In this document: positions 33,298 to 42,498 of the stretch, piece by piece
How the letters are laid out: each line of letters opens with the position of its first letter
Numbering within the stretch: position 1 is the stretch's first letter
From: Manganitrophus sp963718695
Lineage (GTDB): Bacteria > Nitrospirota > Nitrospiria > SBBL01 > Manganitrophaceae
Length of the DNA: 64,000 nucleotides
NCBI GenBank assembly: GCA_963718695.1
Contig: OY970371.1
Location: forward strand, 62,001-126,000
Direction: 5' to 3'
Translations under genes and position numbers: made by a program
Notes under the pieces: generated by a model
Databases searched by the model: none
The model's input: the letters and a program-made list of their open reading frames with translations, nothing else
What the model was told of the DNA's origin: nothing

Positions 33298-35913
33298 TTA
33301 TTTTTTGTCAACAGATTTATTGTATTCCGGGACGGTACGGAATACGATTTTATTATCCTCAACGTCGACCTCGATCTGATCTCCTTCTTTAAAGGCCCCT
33401 TCCAGAATTTTAACCGACAGCGCATTCAGAATATCTCGTTGAATGACCCGCTTCAACGGCCGCGCCCCAAAAACCGGATCGTATCCCTCTCGGGCCAAAT
33501 ATTGTTTGGCGGCCGGGGAAAGGGTGAGCATGATTCGTTTCGGAGCGAGCCGCTCCTGCAGTCGTTTCATCTGAATGTCGATAATTTTCTCCAGGTGTTC
33601 CCGCTGGAGCGGATGGAAAATGATGATGTCGTCGACCCGGTTGAGGAACTCCGGTTTAAACGCGGTTCGCAGGATGCGAAGGACTTCGTTTCGCATCTCC
33701 CGCTCATTTCCGGTCAACTCCTGGATCTGCTGGCTTCCGATGTTCGAAGTCATGATGAGGATGGCGTTGGTGAAATCGACCGTCCGGCCTTTTCCATCTG
33801 TCAATCGCCCGTCGTCCAAAACCTGGAGCAAAATGCTGAAGACATCGGGGTGAGCCTTCTCGATTTCATCGAAGAGAATGACGGAATACGGTCTTCTTCG
33901 AACCGCTTCGGTCAACTGTCCTCCCTCCTCGTATCCGACATAGCCCGGAGGCGCTCCGATCAGGCGGGCGACGGCATGTTTCTCCATATACTCCGACATG
34001 TCGATCCGGATCATCGCCTGTTCATCGTCGAATAGAAATTCGGCCAATGCGCGCGCCAGCTCGGTTTTGCCGACCCCGGTCGGTCCCAAAAAGATGAAGG
34101 AGCCGAGCGGCCGGTTCGGGTCTGAAATTCCGGCCCTTGCCCGACGGATGGCATTCGAGACCGCGGCGATCGCCTCCTCTTGATCGACCAGCCGTTCGTG
34201 AAGACGCTCCTCCATATGGATAAGCTTCTCCACTTCCCCTTGAAGCAACCGGGAGACCGGAATGTTGGTCCACTTGGAAATGATCTCGGCGATGTCTTCC
34301 TCATCGACCTCCTCTTTCAGCATCTTCCGCTCCGATTGTGTTTCACGGAGGCGACGATTCTCTTCCTCCAGCTGTTTTTCCAGGCTGATTAATTTGCCGT
34401 AGCGCAGCTCCGCCGCCTTGCCGAGATCCCCCCTCCGCTCTGCCTGCTCCGCCTGAATCCGGGTCTGCTCGATCTCTTCTTTCAGGGCACGGATTTTTTG
34501 AATCTCCTCTTTCTCCGCTTTCCAGTGCGCCGAGAGTTGGTTTGCCTCCTCCTTCAGGTCGGACAGCTCCTTCTCAATTTTTTGAAGACGCTCCCTTGAG
34601 GCCGGGTCCTTTTCTTTTTTGACCGCTTCCATCTCGATCTCGAGTTGCCGGATTCTCCGATGAATCTCATCAAGCTCGGTCGGCATCGAATCGATCTCCA
34701 TCCGAAGCCGTGAGGCGGACTCGTCGATCAGGTCAATCGCCTTGTCCGGCAGGAAACGATCGGTGAGATACCGATGGGACAAGACGGCGGCGGCGACCAA
34801 TGCGGTATCTTTAATCCGGACGCCGTGGTGGACCTCATACTTTTCCTTGAGGCCGCGCAAGATCGAGATCGTCTGCTCAACCGTCGGTTCTTGGACCAGA
34901 ATCGGCTGAAACCGCCGCTCAAGGGCAGGATCTTTCTCGATGTGTTTTCGGTATTCATCGATGGTCGTGGCGCCGACGCACCGAAGCTCGCCGCGCGCCA
35001 ATGGCGGCTTCAACATGTTCGAGGCGTCCATCGCCCCTTCTGCCGCCCCGGCGCCGACGAGCGTATGAAGCTCATCGATGAAGAGAATGACCTCTCCCTG
35101 GGAGTCGACCACCTCTTTGATCACCGCTTTCAGACGCTCTTCGAATTCGCCGCGGAATTTGGCGCCGGCAATGAGGGACCCCATGTCGAGCGCATGGACC
35201 CGCTTGTTCTTGAGGCTTTCCGGGACATCCCCCGAGACGATCCTTTGTGCAAGCCCTTCGACGATGGCGGTCTTCCCGACCCCCGGCTCGCCGATCAGGA
35301 CCGGGTTATTTTTTGTTCTGCGCGAGAGGACCTGGATGACGCGGCGAATCTCCTCGTCCCGGCCGATGACCGGATCGAGTTTGCCCCGGCGGGCCAGGTC
35401 GGTTAAATCTCGAGAATATTTCGCCAGCGCCTGGTATTTTTCCTCGGGATTGGGGTCAGTGACTCGATGGGACCCGCGGACCTCCACCAGGGCGGCGAGG
35501 ACCTTGTCCCGTTGCACCCCAAAAGAGGAGAGGACCGGATCGACTGAACTCTTCGGATCGAGGAGGGCCAAAAAAAGGTGTTCCGTGCTGATATATTCAT
35601 CTTTGAGTTGTTTGGCCTCTTTCTCCGCCCGTTCTAAGAGAGAGGCGAGGTTCTGCGTAATATAGACCTGGCCGACGGCGCCGGGACCACGGACCTCGGG
35701 GATCGCCTTCAGTCTTTCATTGAGCTTCGCCCGGAGCGCCTCTAAGGGAATACCCATTTTCTTAAGCAGGGTGGGGACGATTCCTTCTTTCTGCTCGATG
35801 AGGGCAAGGGTCAAGTGAACTTCGTCGATCTGCTGATGATGAGATGATTCGGCCTTCTTCTGTGCGTCCTGAAACGCCTCTTGGGCTTTCATCGTCAACC
35901 GGTCTAAGCGCAT
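33298..35913 (-). CDS. clpB: ATP-dependent disaggregase ClpB
   Basis: An 871-residue Hsp100 chaperone that rescues aggregated proteins with DnaK. Layout: Clp N domain (about 1-150), AAA1 with Walker A GEPGVGKTAIVEGLA, the long coiled-coil middle domain (about 400-530) that distinguishes ClpB from ClpA/C, AAA2 with GPTGVGKTELARALAE, and the C-terminal D2 small domain. The start at 35913 has AAGGAGG eight bases upstream. A 9-9-9 inverted repeat overlaps the likely promoter. Confidence 0.98.
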   Translation of the reverse strand: MRLDRLTMKAQEAFQDAQKKAESSHHQQIDEVHLTLALIEQKEGIVPTLLKKMGIPLEALRAKLNERLKAIPEVRGPGAVGQVYITQNLASLLERAEKEAKQLKDEYISTEHLFLALLDPKSSVDPVLSSFGVQRDKVLAALVEVRGSHRVTDPNPEEKYQALAKYSRDLTDLARRGKLDPVIGRDEEIRRVIQVLSRRTKNNPVLIGEPGVGKTAIVEGLAQRIVSGDVPESLKNKRVHALDMGSLIAGAKFRGEFEERLKAVIKEVVDSQGEVILFIDELHTLVGAGAAEGAMDASNMLKPPLARGELRCVGATTIDEYRKHIEKDPALERRFQPILVQEPTVEQTISILRGLKEKYEVHHGVRIKDTALVAAAVLSHRYLTDRFLPDKAIDLIDESASRLRMEIDSMPTELDEIHRRIRQLEIEMEAVKKEKDPASRERLQKIEKELSDLKEEANQLSAHWKAEKEEIQKIRALKEEIEQTRIQAEQAERRGDLGKAAELRYGKLISLEKQLEEENRRLRETQSERKMLKEEVDEEDIAEIISKWTNIPVSRLLQGEVEKLIHMEERLHERLVDQEEAIAAVSNAIRRARAGISDPNRPLGSFIFLGPTGVGKTELARALAEFLFDDEQAMIRIDMSEYMEKHAVARLIGAPPGYVGYEEGGQLTEAVRRRPYSVILFDEIEKAHPDVFSILLQVLDDGRLTDGKGRTVDFTNAILIMTSNIGSQQIQELTGNEREMRNEVLRILRTAFKPEFLNRVDDIIIFHPLQREHLEKIIDIQMKRLQERLAPKRIMLTLSPAAKQYLAREGYDPVFGARPLKRVIQRDILNALSVKILEGAFKEGDQIEVDVEDNKIVFRTVPEYNKSVDKK

Positions 35914-35942
35914 TGAAACCTCCTTGAAGAATCAACTATTTA

Positions 35943-35993
35943 ATTCCAATATAAGCTTCTCCCTGGGTCAATTCAAGGTCAACCTGAATTGAC
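35943..35993 (-). promoter_or_regulatory. clpB promoter with a 9-9-9 inverted-repeat operator
   Basis: A perfect inverted repeat, GTCAATTCA - nine bases - TGAATTGAC, lies at 35967-35993. Reading minus, TTGACC at 35971-35966 forms a -35, and TGGAAT at 35948-35943 a -10 with a 17-base spacer. The operator covers the -35. Arm and spacer lengths equal those of the CIRCE element bound by HrcA, but the sequence is different. A stress repressor site is inferred. Confidence 0.55.
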
Positions 35994-36048
35994 AGAAGGG
36001 CCGTCAAATGATACCCTTTTCATCAACAGGGAGGTCAAGCTGAACTAT

Positions 36049-36729
36049 ATGATGTTACGGGTTCTTTTACTCATTTCAATCCTCATCCCGTCCCAGGTTT
36101 TTTCGATGGAGGTTTTTCAGTATGTCGATGAGTCTGGGACCATTCATTTCACGAACGTTCCGACTGACCCCCGGTACCGGCGACTCCAAGGGAGTCAAAA
36201 GAAGACATCCGCTTACATCGGACGGGATCAGCGGCAAAAAATCTACAATTTCATTGAAAAAGAGGCGGCGGAACAAGGGATAGAGCCGGCGCTGATTAAA
36301 GCGGTCATTCGGGCGGAATCCGATTTTAATGCTTTTGCGGTTTCATCGGCCGGTGCGCTCGGACTCATGCAACTGATGCCCGCGACCGCGGCGGACCTGC
36401 ATTTGAGCGATCCGTTTGATCCGGAAGAAAATATCCGAGGGGGAACCCGGTACCTTCGATATTTGCTTGGTACTTTTAAGAACGATTTGGTTTTGTCATT
36501 GGCCGCGTATCATGCGGGGATCGGGAATGTTTTAAAACACGGACGCATTCCCCCGATTGAAGAAACCCAGATTTATGTGGAACGGGTCTTGCGTTTCTAT
36601 AAGGGGTATTTAGGTAAGAAAGGACGCGGGCTGTCGGTCTACAAAGGAACACAACCTACCGGAGAAATTGTTTATACCAATCGTCCGGATCAATACTCCA
36701 ACCTCCCCCTGAAGCAATTCAGCGAATAA
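36049..36729 (+). CDS. lytic transglycosylase with DUF4124-like N-terminus
   Basis: About 226 residues. A signal peptide (LRVLLLISILIPSQVFS) is followed by a DUF4124-like segment (VFQYVDESGTIHFTNVP) and an SLT domain. The catalytic Glu is in IRAESDFNAFAVSSAGALG, followed by LMQLMPATA and AAYHAGIGNV, as in Slt70-type murein lyases that cleave the MurNAc-GlcNAc bond. The start is uncertain: ATG at 36049 or 36052 is far (14 bases) from the GGGAGG upstream, and the frame is open to 35989. It is divergent from clpB. Confidence 0.88.
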   Translation: MMLRVLLLISILIPSQVFSMEVFQYVDESGTIHFTNVPTDPRYRRLQGSQKKTSAYIGRDQRQKIYNFIEKEAAEQGIEPALIKAVIRAESDFNAFAVSSAGALGLMQLMPATAADLHLSDPFDPEENIRGGTRYLRYLLGTFKNDLVLSLAAYHAGIGNVLKHGRIPPIEETQIYVERVLRFYKGYLGKKGRGLSVYKGTQPTGEIVYTNRPDQYSNLPLKQFSE

Positions 36730-36740
36730 CCGGTTCATTT

Positions 36741-38348
36741 TCAGATTTCCGAGAATCGCCTTCTCAATGAGCTCCCGGTCAGATCGACATGGCCGCGCGA
36801 CGGCCCTTTATTCGGAGAAGGGAAGTCTCCGCGGTAGTGGGCGCCGATACTCTCCTTCCTTCTCAGCGCCGCCTCCATCATGGCCGCGGAGGCGATCAGC
36901 ATATTCCGGGTCTCCAGCGCCAATCTGGAGAGCGCCGGTTTTTTTAAGACCCAACCCGATCCTTTCCACCTCTCAATGGCTTCCATGAGAGAGGTTTCAC
37001 TTCGAATGATTCCGACATTATTCCACATCATTTCCCGAAGCTCTTTTTGGACCAGGAGATATCGCTCGGCGGAAACCGGTTTTAAGAGCTTCGGCGGGGC
37101 CTTTGGACCTTCTGCCGGAGCAGAAGGGATCTGCGCGACCGCCTGGCCGACCCGCATACCGAAGACCAATCCCTCTAAAAGAGAGTTGCTCGCCAACCGA
37201 TTCGCGCCGTGAACGCCGGCGCAGGCCACCTCTCCCACCGCCCACAGTCCGGGAAGGGAGGTTTCCCCGAAGAGGCCGGTCTTGATCCCTCCCATTAAGT
37301 AGTGGGCGCTCGGAGCAATCGGAATCCGATCCCGCGTGATGTCGATGCCGTACTGGAGGCACGTGGCGTAGATCATCGGAAAGCGCTCTTTGACGAAGGT
37401 CGATTTCAGGTGGGTGAGATCGAGAAAGACATTTTGAAGCGCTCCATGCTGCATTTCATCCCAGATGGCCCGGGTCACGACATCCCGCGGGGCCAACTCC
37501 TTATCGGGGTGATAACGATCCATGAACGCTTTTCCATCGGCATCCCTGAGGATCGCCCCTTCCCCCCGCATCGCCTCGGACAGAAGAAAACAGGGTGCCG
37601 AGGGGAGCGAGAGGGCGGTCGGGTGGAATTGAAAGAATTCCATATCTTCAAGGGCGACGCCGGCACAAAGCGCCATCGCGAGTCCGTCTCCGGTTGCAAC
37701 CGGAGGGTTCGTCGTGCGCCGGTAGACCTGGCCCGCCCCTCCCGTGGCCAAAATGACCGCTCGCGCGAGGAAAAGAACCGGCCGCTCTTCCCGCTCATCC
37801 AAGACCCAGGCGCCGCCGCAAACCCGTTTTCGGCCGTTGGTGGTGATGAAGAGATCGATTGTGAAATGGCCGTTGCGGACGGTAATATTCGGCCGCTTTT
37901 TCGCCTCTTGTACCAGCGTTCGGATGATTTCATTTCCGGTGGCGTCTCCCTTTGCGCGCAGGATGCGGCTATGCCGGTGCGCTCCCTCCCGGGCAAAAGC
38001 ATATCGATCGCCGATCTTGTCGAACTCGGCCCCCCATGCAATGAGCTCATGGATTCGCTGGGGTCCCTCTTCGACCAAGATCCGGACCGCTTCCGGCCGA
38101 CAGAGCCCTTTTCCGGCGTCGATCGTGTCCTCGATGTGGGATTGAATCTCCTCTTCTTCTTTGCTGAGGGCCGCGGCGATCCCCCCCTGCGCAAAAGTGG
38201 AGTTCGATTCATTGCCCCATCCTTTGTTCAGAACGGTCACTTCTCCGTAGCGGCTTGCCTCAATCGCGGCCCGAAGACCGGCCACACCGCTTCCGATGAT
38301 TAAGAAATCGGTCGTCTTCGGAGAGATCGATTTGGAGCGTCCGGCCAC
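36741..38348 (-). CDS. nadB: L-aspartate oxidase
   Basis: A 535-residue flavoenzyme forming iminoaspartate for NAD synthesis. The FAD Rossmann motif is FLIIGSGVAGLRAA; NESNSTFAQGGIAAA and GVHGANRLASNSLLEG are characteristic of NadB as opposed to fumarate reductase. The GTG at 38348 is preferred: AGGGGG lies seven bases upstream and the N-terminus then fits the family. The frame extends 62 residues further without conservation. It begins one base after the stop of the upstream lipoprotein gene. nadA and nadC are not in the window. Confidence 0.94.
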   Translation of the reverse strand: MAGRSKSISPKTTDFLIIGSGVAGLRAAIEASRYGEVTVLNKGWGNESNSTFAQGGIAAALSKEEEEIQSHIEDTIDAGKGLCRPEAVRILVEEGPQRIHELIAWGAEFDKIGDRYAFAREGAHRHSRILRAKGDATGNEIIRTLVQEAKKRPNITVRNGHFTIDLFITTNGRKRVCGGAWVLDEREERPVLFLARAVILATGGAGQVYRRTTNPPVATGDGLAMALCAGVALEDMEFFQFHPTALSLPSAPCFLLSEAMRGEGAILRDADGKAFMDRYHPDKELAPRDVVTRAIWDEMQHGALQNVFLDLTHLKSTFVKERFPMIYATCLQYGIDITRDRIPIAPSAHYLMGGIKTGLFGETSLPGLWAVGEVACAGVHGANRLASNSLLEGLVFGMRVGQAVAQIPSAPAEGPKAPPKLLKPVSAERYLLVQKELREMMWNNVGIIRSETSLMEAIERWKGSGWVLKKPALSRLALETRNMLIASAAMMEAALRRKESIGAHYRGDFPSPNKGPSRGHVDLTGSSLRRRFSEI

Positions 38349-38349
38349 G

Positions 38350-38907
38350 TTAGATCCCCCTCTGAAAAATCCCAAAAGGGGGATCGCCCCGGATCTCCAA
38401 TAAAAGAGGCGCTTCTCCCGTGGTCCAAACAAAGACGGCGTGGCCTTTCTTCTCAAGAGGGGGGCTTCCGGGCGCCCCTTTCCAAACGCCTCCCCAATGA
38501 ACGGCGGTGGCGATCGATCCGGCCTGGACTTCAACCCGGTCGACCTTCATATCGATCTTTATCTCGGAAAAGGCGTCCAGGTCTTTGAGGAGCTGCTCTT
38601 TGAATGCAGGAAGTGATTGAAAGGAAGGGTCGAGGCTCGACAGAAACTTTTTTTCATCTTTTTTTTCATACGATTCTGTTATACTCACCAGCGCTTGCCG
38701 GACCCGGCCGACCTGCTCCGCCACCGGAGAGGGCTTCGTCGGCGCGGTTGCGCACCCTGCAAAGAAGATGAAAAGAAGGCAAAGCCAGCCTGCCCGGTGA
38801 ACAGGCAAAGCGGCTGAAAAGAGCGCGTCGCGATTTTGCAGGCGCGCACCAGGATCTTTCTGATAAAGGATTTGGATTAGGGAACGCCGACGCTTCTGAA
38901 TGGTCAT
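38350..38907 (-). CDS. lipoprotein with NTF2-like C-terminal domain, unknown function
   Basis: A 185-residue frame. The signal region ends in the lipobox FAGC (LCLLFIFFAGCATAPTKP), so mature residues start at about Cys52; a true start closer to that point is likely. The remainder resembles a SnoaL/NTF2-like fold (YEKKDEKKFLSSLDPSFQS, KIDMKVDRVEVQAG) often used for small periplasmic load or binding domains. It ends one base upstream of nadB, so the two are co-transcribed; the connection to NAD synthesis is not evident. Confidence 0.7.
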   Translation of the reverse strand: MTIQKRRRSLIQILYQKDPGARLQNRDALFSAALPVHRAGWLCLLFIFFAGCATAPTKPSPVAEQVGRVRQALVSITESYEKKDEKKFLSSLDPSFQSLPAFKEQLLKDLDAFSEIKIDMKVDRVEVQAGSIATAVHWGGVWKGAPGSPPLEKKGHAVFVWTTGEAPLLLEIRGDPPFGIFQRGI

Positions 38908-38942
38908 TACTCCTCTCGAATGTAATCAATTCGACATATTGT

Positions 38943-38962
38943 TTATAATCACCCGATTATAA
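38943..38962. promoter_or_regulatory. inverted repeat with overlapping divergent TATAAT boxes
   Basis: TTATAATC-ACCC-GATTATAA is a perfect 8-bp inverted repeat in the divergent gap between the lipoprotein-nadB pair and the transporter gene. TATAAT can be read rightwards at 38958 and the same dyad offers a leftward -10. Matching -35 hexamers are weak. It could be a shared operator. Confidence 0.4.
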
Positions 38963-39068
38963 TGTGGGATGGAGAAGGGGGTCAAGTCATGTTTGTCGGT
39001 TGACTTTTTTGGCCATTCTTGTTACAAGGAAAATTTTGTAGTCGCGTTGCGATGGTTTGGTCCTTTGA

Positions 39069-40472
39069 ATGGCGCTGGTTTCAGAACTCCTCAGACGGAA
39101 ATGGATCTTCATCGGTCTTGCTGTCGGCTTTGTGATCTTGACGCTTCCGGCTCCGGAGGGGCTGACGCCGGTGGGAATGAGGGCGCTGGCCCTGGTGGTC
39201 GTTGCCTTCATCTTCTTCATGACCGAGCCGGTGCCGCTTCCGGGCGTCGCCCTGTTTATTGCGGTCGCCGAAGTGCTGTTGGGGCTCGAAAAGCCGACCG
39301 GCGTGGCCCAGTCTTTTATGAGCGATTCCGTCTTTTTTATCATGGGATCGCTCATGATCGCCGCGGCCATCGTGAAGCAGAACCTCGACAAGCGGATCGC
39401 ACTGGCGATTGTCCGGTTGACCGGACCCCGGATCGAGCGGATTGTGCTCGGCTTGGTTTCCGTTTCCGCCGTCATCGCTTCTTTCATCGGAGAGCATACC
39501 GTGTCGGCCATGATGCTGCCGGTGGGGGTCGCCCTGATCAAGTTTACATCGGATGATCGAAAGAAGGTAAAGAATCTTTCGATTCTCCTGATGCTCTCGA
39601 TTGCGTATGGGGCGATGATTGCGTCGATCGGGACCCCTTCCGGCGGGGCGCGGAATGCGATCATGCTTGCTTATTGGAAGGAGCTGTTCGGGCTCAATTT
39701 AACCTATTTTCAATGGATGATGGCCGCGTATCCGATTATCTTGCTGGAAATTCCGCTCGTTGCCTTTGTCCTCTATCGCTCGTTTATGCCGGAAGTGAAA
39801 GATCTCTCTCCGGCGATTTCGGCGCTTCGTGCCAAGGTGAAGGAAGAGGGGAAGCTGACCGAGCAAGACTGGATTACGATCGGCATCTTTTCCATCACCG
39901 TATTGATGTGGATGACGATCTCCGATCAAATCGGGCTCGGCATTACCGCCTTAATCGGCGTTCTTCTTTTTATGGTCGCCGGGGTGGTGCGATGGGAAGA
40001 CTTGAATAACAACGTCAATTGGGGGACGATCCTGGTCTACGGCGGGGCCATCTCCCTCGGCATTGTGATGAAGCAATCGGGGGTGGCGGAATGGATCGCC
40101 AAGTCGTTCTTGACCTGGGTTGAGCCGTTTGGCATCCATCAAGGTGTTCCCCTGCTGGCAGCCATGAGCCTGATGACGGTGGTGCTCTCTTCCTTCATGA
40201 GCAGCGGGGCGACGGTGGGGATGCTCGGCCCGATCGCACTTCAGATCGCGAGCCTTTCGGGCACCTCCATTCTCCAGGCAGGATTTGTCACGGTGATTTC
40301 GACGTCGTTTGTCTATTTAACCTCGGTCGCGTCGCCGGCATGCAATATCATCTACGGCGGCGGCTATCTGAATCGGACCGATTTTCTCAAGGCCGGATGG
40401 AAATTGGTCTTGCTCTCTTTTCTGCTCCTCCTGTTGATCAGCGCGGGATATTGGAGGATGCTTGGGATTTGA
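39069..40472 (+). CDS. DASS/SLC13-type sodium-coupled anion transporter
   Basis: A 467-residue inner-membrane protein with about 11-12 hydrophobic helices and the inverted-repeat layout of divalent-anion:sodium symporters. The first signature region reads ASIGTPSGGARNAIML; the second half has SSFMSSGATVGMLGPIAL and TSVASPACNIIYGGGYL. Family members carry dicarboxylates, sulfate or phosphate. The pore motifs differ from the SNT of well-studied succinate carriers, so the substrate is open. It is nine bases upstream of a UspA gene, suggesting one transcript. Confidence 0.88.
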   Translation: MALVSELLRRKWIFIGLAVGFVILTLPAPEGLTPVGMRALALVVVAFIFFMTEPVPLPGVALFIAVAEVLLGLEKPTGVAQSFMSDSVFFIMGSLMIAAAIVKQNLDKRIALAIVRLTGPRIERIVLGLVSVSAVIASFIGEHTVSAMMLPVGVALIKFTSDDRKKVKNLSILLMLSIAYGAMIASIGTPSGGARNAIMLAYWKELFGLNLTYFQWMMAAYPIILLEIPLVAFVLYRSFMPEVKDLSPAISALRAKVKEEGKLTEQDWITIGIFSITVLMWMTISDQIGLGITALIGVLLFMVAGVVRWEDLNNNVNWGTILVYGGAISLGIVMKQSGVAEWIAKSFLTWVEPFGIHQGVPLLAAMSLMTVVLSSFMSSGATVGMLGPIALQIASLSGTSILQAGFVTVISTSFVYLTSVASPACNIIYGGGYLNRTDFLKAGWKLVLLSFLLLLLISAGYWRMLGI

Positions 40473-40481
40473 CGGTCGATC

Positions 40482-41414
40482 ATGAAATTTTTAATGTGCA
40501 CCGATGGGGAAGAGGACGCGGAGGCGGCGATCCGTTTTGGGGGAAGGCTGGCGAAGGAGATCGATGCCGACGTCAGCGTGCTGCACGTCCGCAGGCCGGT
40601 CTCCTCGTCGGAGCGGGTGCAATTGACCGCCACCCGTAAGAAGCTCTCCTCCTGGGACCTCGATATCCCGGGTATCGATTATTTAACGCGGGCGCGGGAG
40701 ATCTTGGATGAAGTCGGACTGACCCAGGTCCCCTTGTCCAAAGAGAAGCACAGCCGGGCGTTCGAGGGGGGCGTTCAAGGGGCGACGGAACTCTACCTGG
40801 TGGGGGCCGGCGGCGAGAATGTTCGGCTTCGCCTCCGGGAAGGAGATCCGGTCGAGCAGATCTTGGAGGAGGCCCAGGCCGGCGACTACGATCTGATTAT
40901 TCTCGGCTCCGGAGGGCGCCGCGGGATCGGCCGTTATTTCGTCGGCAGCACCGCGCTTCGCGTCGCCGATCTGGCCGCTTGCAGCGTCTTGATTGCGAAG
41001 AATATACGGCAGGATCACGATTTCCTTCTCTGCACCGACGGCTCCGAACTGGCGGAGCGGGCGGAGATTGCAGGGGCCGAGATGGCCAGGGTATTGGGAG
41101 CGAAGGTGACGATCCTCTCGGTTGCCGAGGAGGAAGAACGGCGTGAAGAGGCGCTGCGGAGCGCACGCAGGGCCGAAATGATCTTGGCGCAGATGGGAAT
41201 TGAAGCGAAAGTAAAGGTCCGGGTCGGCCACCCTTCGGAAGAGATCATTGCGGAGGCGAGGGACCATGATATCGTCGTCATGGGGGCGAGCGGCAGTTCC
41301 GCCGTTCGAAAGTTTTTTTTAGGGAGCGTTCCGCTCAAGGTGATGGAATATGGAGAGTGTCCGGTCCTCATCGTCCGGGAAAAGCGAGGAAAGATTCCGC
41401 TCGAGGCGGGTTGA
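40482..41414 (+). CDS. tandem universal stress protein (UspA x2)
   Basis: A 310-residue protein with two UspA domains (about 1-172 and 180-305). Each has the nucleotide-binding glycine motif: GSGGRRGIGRYFVGS in the first and GASGSSAVRKFFLGS in the second, followed by CSVLIAKN and CPVLIVRE. Such proteins bind ATP or AMP and modulate stress or transporter activity. The position directly after an anion transporter suggests, without proving, regulation of that carrier. Confidence 0.93.
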   Translation: MKFLMCTDGEEDAEAAIRFGGRLAKEIDADVSVLHVRRPVSSSERVQLTATRKKLSSWDLDIPGIDYLTRAREILDEVGLTQVPLSKEKHSRAFEGGVQGATELYLVGAGGENVRLRLREGDPVEQILEEAQAGDYDLIILGSGGRRGIGRYFVGSTALRVADLAACSVLIAKNIRQDHDFLLCTDGSELAERAEIAGAEMARVLGAKVTILSVAEEEERREEALRSARRAEMILAQMGIEAKVKVRVGHPSEEIIAEARDHDIVVMGASGSSAVRKFFLGSVPLKVMEYGECPVLIVREKRGKIPLEAG

Positions 41415-41454
41415 TATGGGAGAGAACCGTCGTTTAATCATATAAGGAGATTGT

Positions 41455-41544
41455 ATGTCGCGTGTTGTTAAGAAGAGAAGAAAAAAGATGCGGAAACACA
41501 AGTACCGGAAGCTGCGGAAGAGAACGAGGCACTCCAGGCGGTAG
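41455..41544 (+). CDS. 29-residue bS22/AURKAIP1-COX24-type ribosomal protein
   Basis: A tiny, extremely basic protein: MSRVVKKRRKKMRKHKYRKL followed by RKRTRHSRR. It matches the pattern of the AURKAIP1/COX24 domain, whose short bacterial members (bS22 in mycobacteria) bind the small ribosomal subunit. AAGGAG lies six bases before the ATG. It stands 40 bases after the UspA gene and before mrp. Despite its size, composition and ribosome binding site argue that it is real. Confidence 0.8.
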   Translation: MSRVVKKRRKKMRKHKYRKLRKRTRHSRR

Positions 41545-41760
41545 TTTTCGCCGAGGATGGGGCGAACCCGTCGGATCACCTCTATTCGAAGGAATCGGTC
41601 AACGGACAGGTGATCGGGTGACGCTGAAAGTCCTTGGCGAATCACGCTCCAGTGTTCCAGACTTCGAATTCGGAATCGGATTCTTCCTCTTTACAAACGC
41701 GCCTTCGCGTGTGTTATACTGAGGAAAAATTTGGCCTTTTTTAAGGCTGCGGGAGGAAGT

Positions 41761-42498
41761 ATGGCAATAACCGAAGAGAGAGTGATGAAGGCGCTCAGTC
41801 ATGTGATTGAGCCGGAGTTGTTCAAGGACATCGTCACCTTGAACATGGTCAAAGAGGTCCAGGTGAATGGAAACAATGTTTCCTTCACCGTCGTCCTGAC
41901 GACCCCCGCCTGCCCGCTGAAGGATGAGATCACCCAACGCGCCGAGAAGGCGCTGCGCCAACACATTCCGGAGGTCGGCAAGATCAACGTCCACTACACC
42001 GCCAATGTGACGTTCCGGAAAAAGCCAGGTGAAAGAGAATTTCATCCCGGGGGTGAAGAATACGATCGCGATCAGCAGCGGCAAAGGGGGGGTCGGCAAA
42101 TCGACCGTCAGCGTCAATCTGGCGGTGGCCCTGGCGCAGACCGGCGCCCGGGTGGGGTTGATGGATGCCGACATCTACGGCCCGAACGTTCCGTTGATGA
42201 TGGGGATCAAAACCCCTCCGAAGCCGGAGGGGGAGAAGCTCTTGCCGGCCGAAAGCCATGGGGTCAAGCTGATCTCGATGGCCTTCTTTGTCCCGGACGA
42301 TACCCCGATGATCTGGCGGGGGCCGATGGTCCACGGCGCCATCATGCAGTTCCTCCGGGATGTGATTTGGGGGGATCTCGATTATTTACTGGTCGATCTT
42401 CCGCCGGGAACCGGCGACGCGCAGCTCTCCATCGCGCAGCTGGTGCCGCTGACCGGGGCGGTGATTGTGACGACCCCTCAGGAAGTCGCGCTGCTTGA
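41761..42498 (+). CDS. DUF59/MIP18 domain, N-terminal part of mrp (frameshifted)
   Basis: The first about 87 residues form a DUF59 domain (ALSHVIEPELFKDIVTLNMV, TTPACPLKDEIT), normally fused to the Mrp ATPase. After VTFRKKPG the frame becomes low-complexity shadow sequence, while the Mrp domain begins one frame away. Deleting one A from the five-A run at 42019-42023 gives VTFRKSQVKENFIPGVKN, a continuous Mrp protein. So 41761 to about 42023 is genuine coding sequence; the part to 42498 is out of frame. Alternatively two separate proteins are made. Confidence 0.7.
   Translation: MAITEERVMKALSHVIEPELFKDIVTLNMVKEVQVNGNNVSFTVVLTTPACPLKDEITQRAEKALRQHIPEVGKINVHYTANVTFRKKPGEREFHPGGEEYDRDQQRQRGGRQIDRQRQSGGGPGADRRPGGVDGCRHLRPERSVDDGDQNPSEAGGGEALAGRKPWGQADLDGLLCPGRYPDDLAGADGPRRHHAVPPGCDLGGSRLFTGRSSAGNRRRAALHRAAGAADRGGDCDDPSGSRAA

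Noticed and set aside
41731..41760. Upstream TTG start for the DUF59 protein
   Set aside because: The ATG at 41761 follows GGAGG and matches the domain start; the extra ten residues are not conserved.
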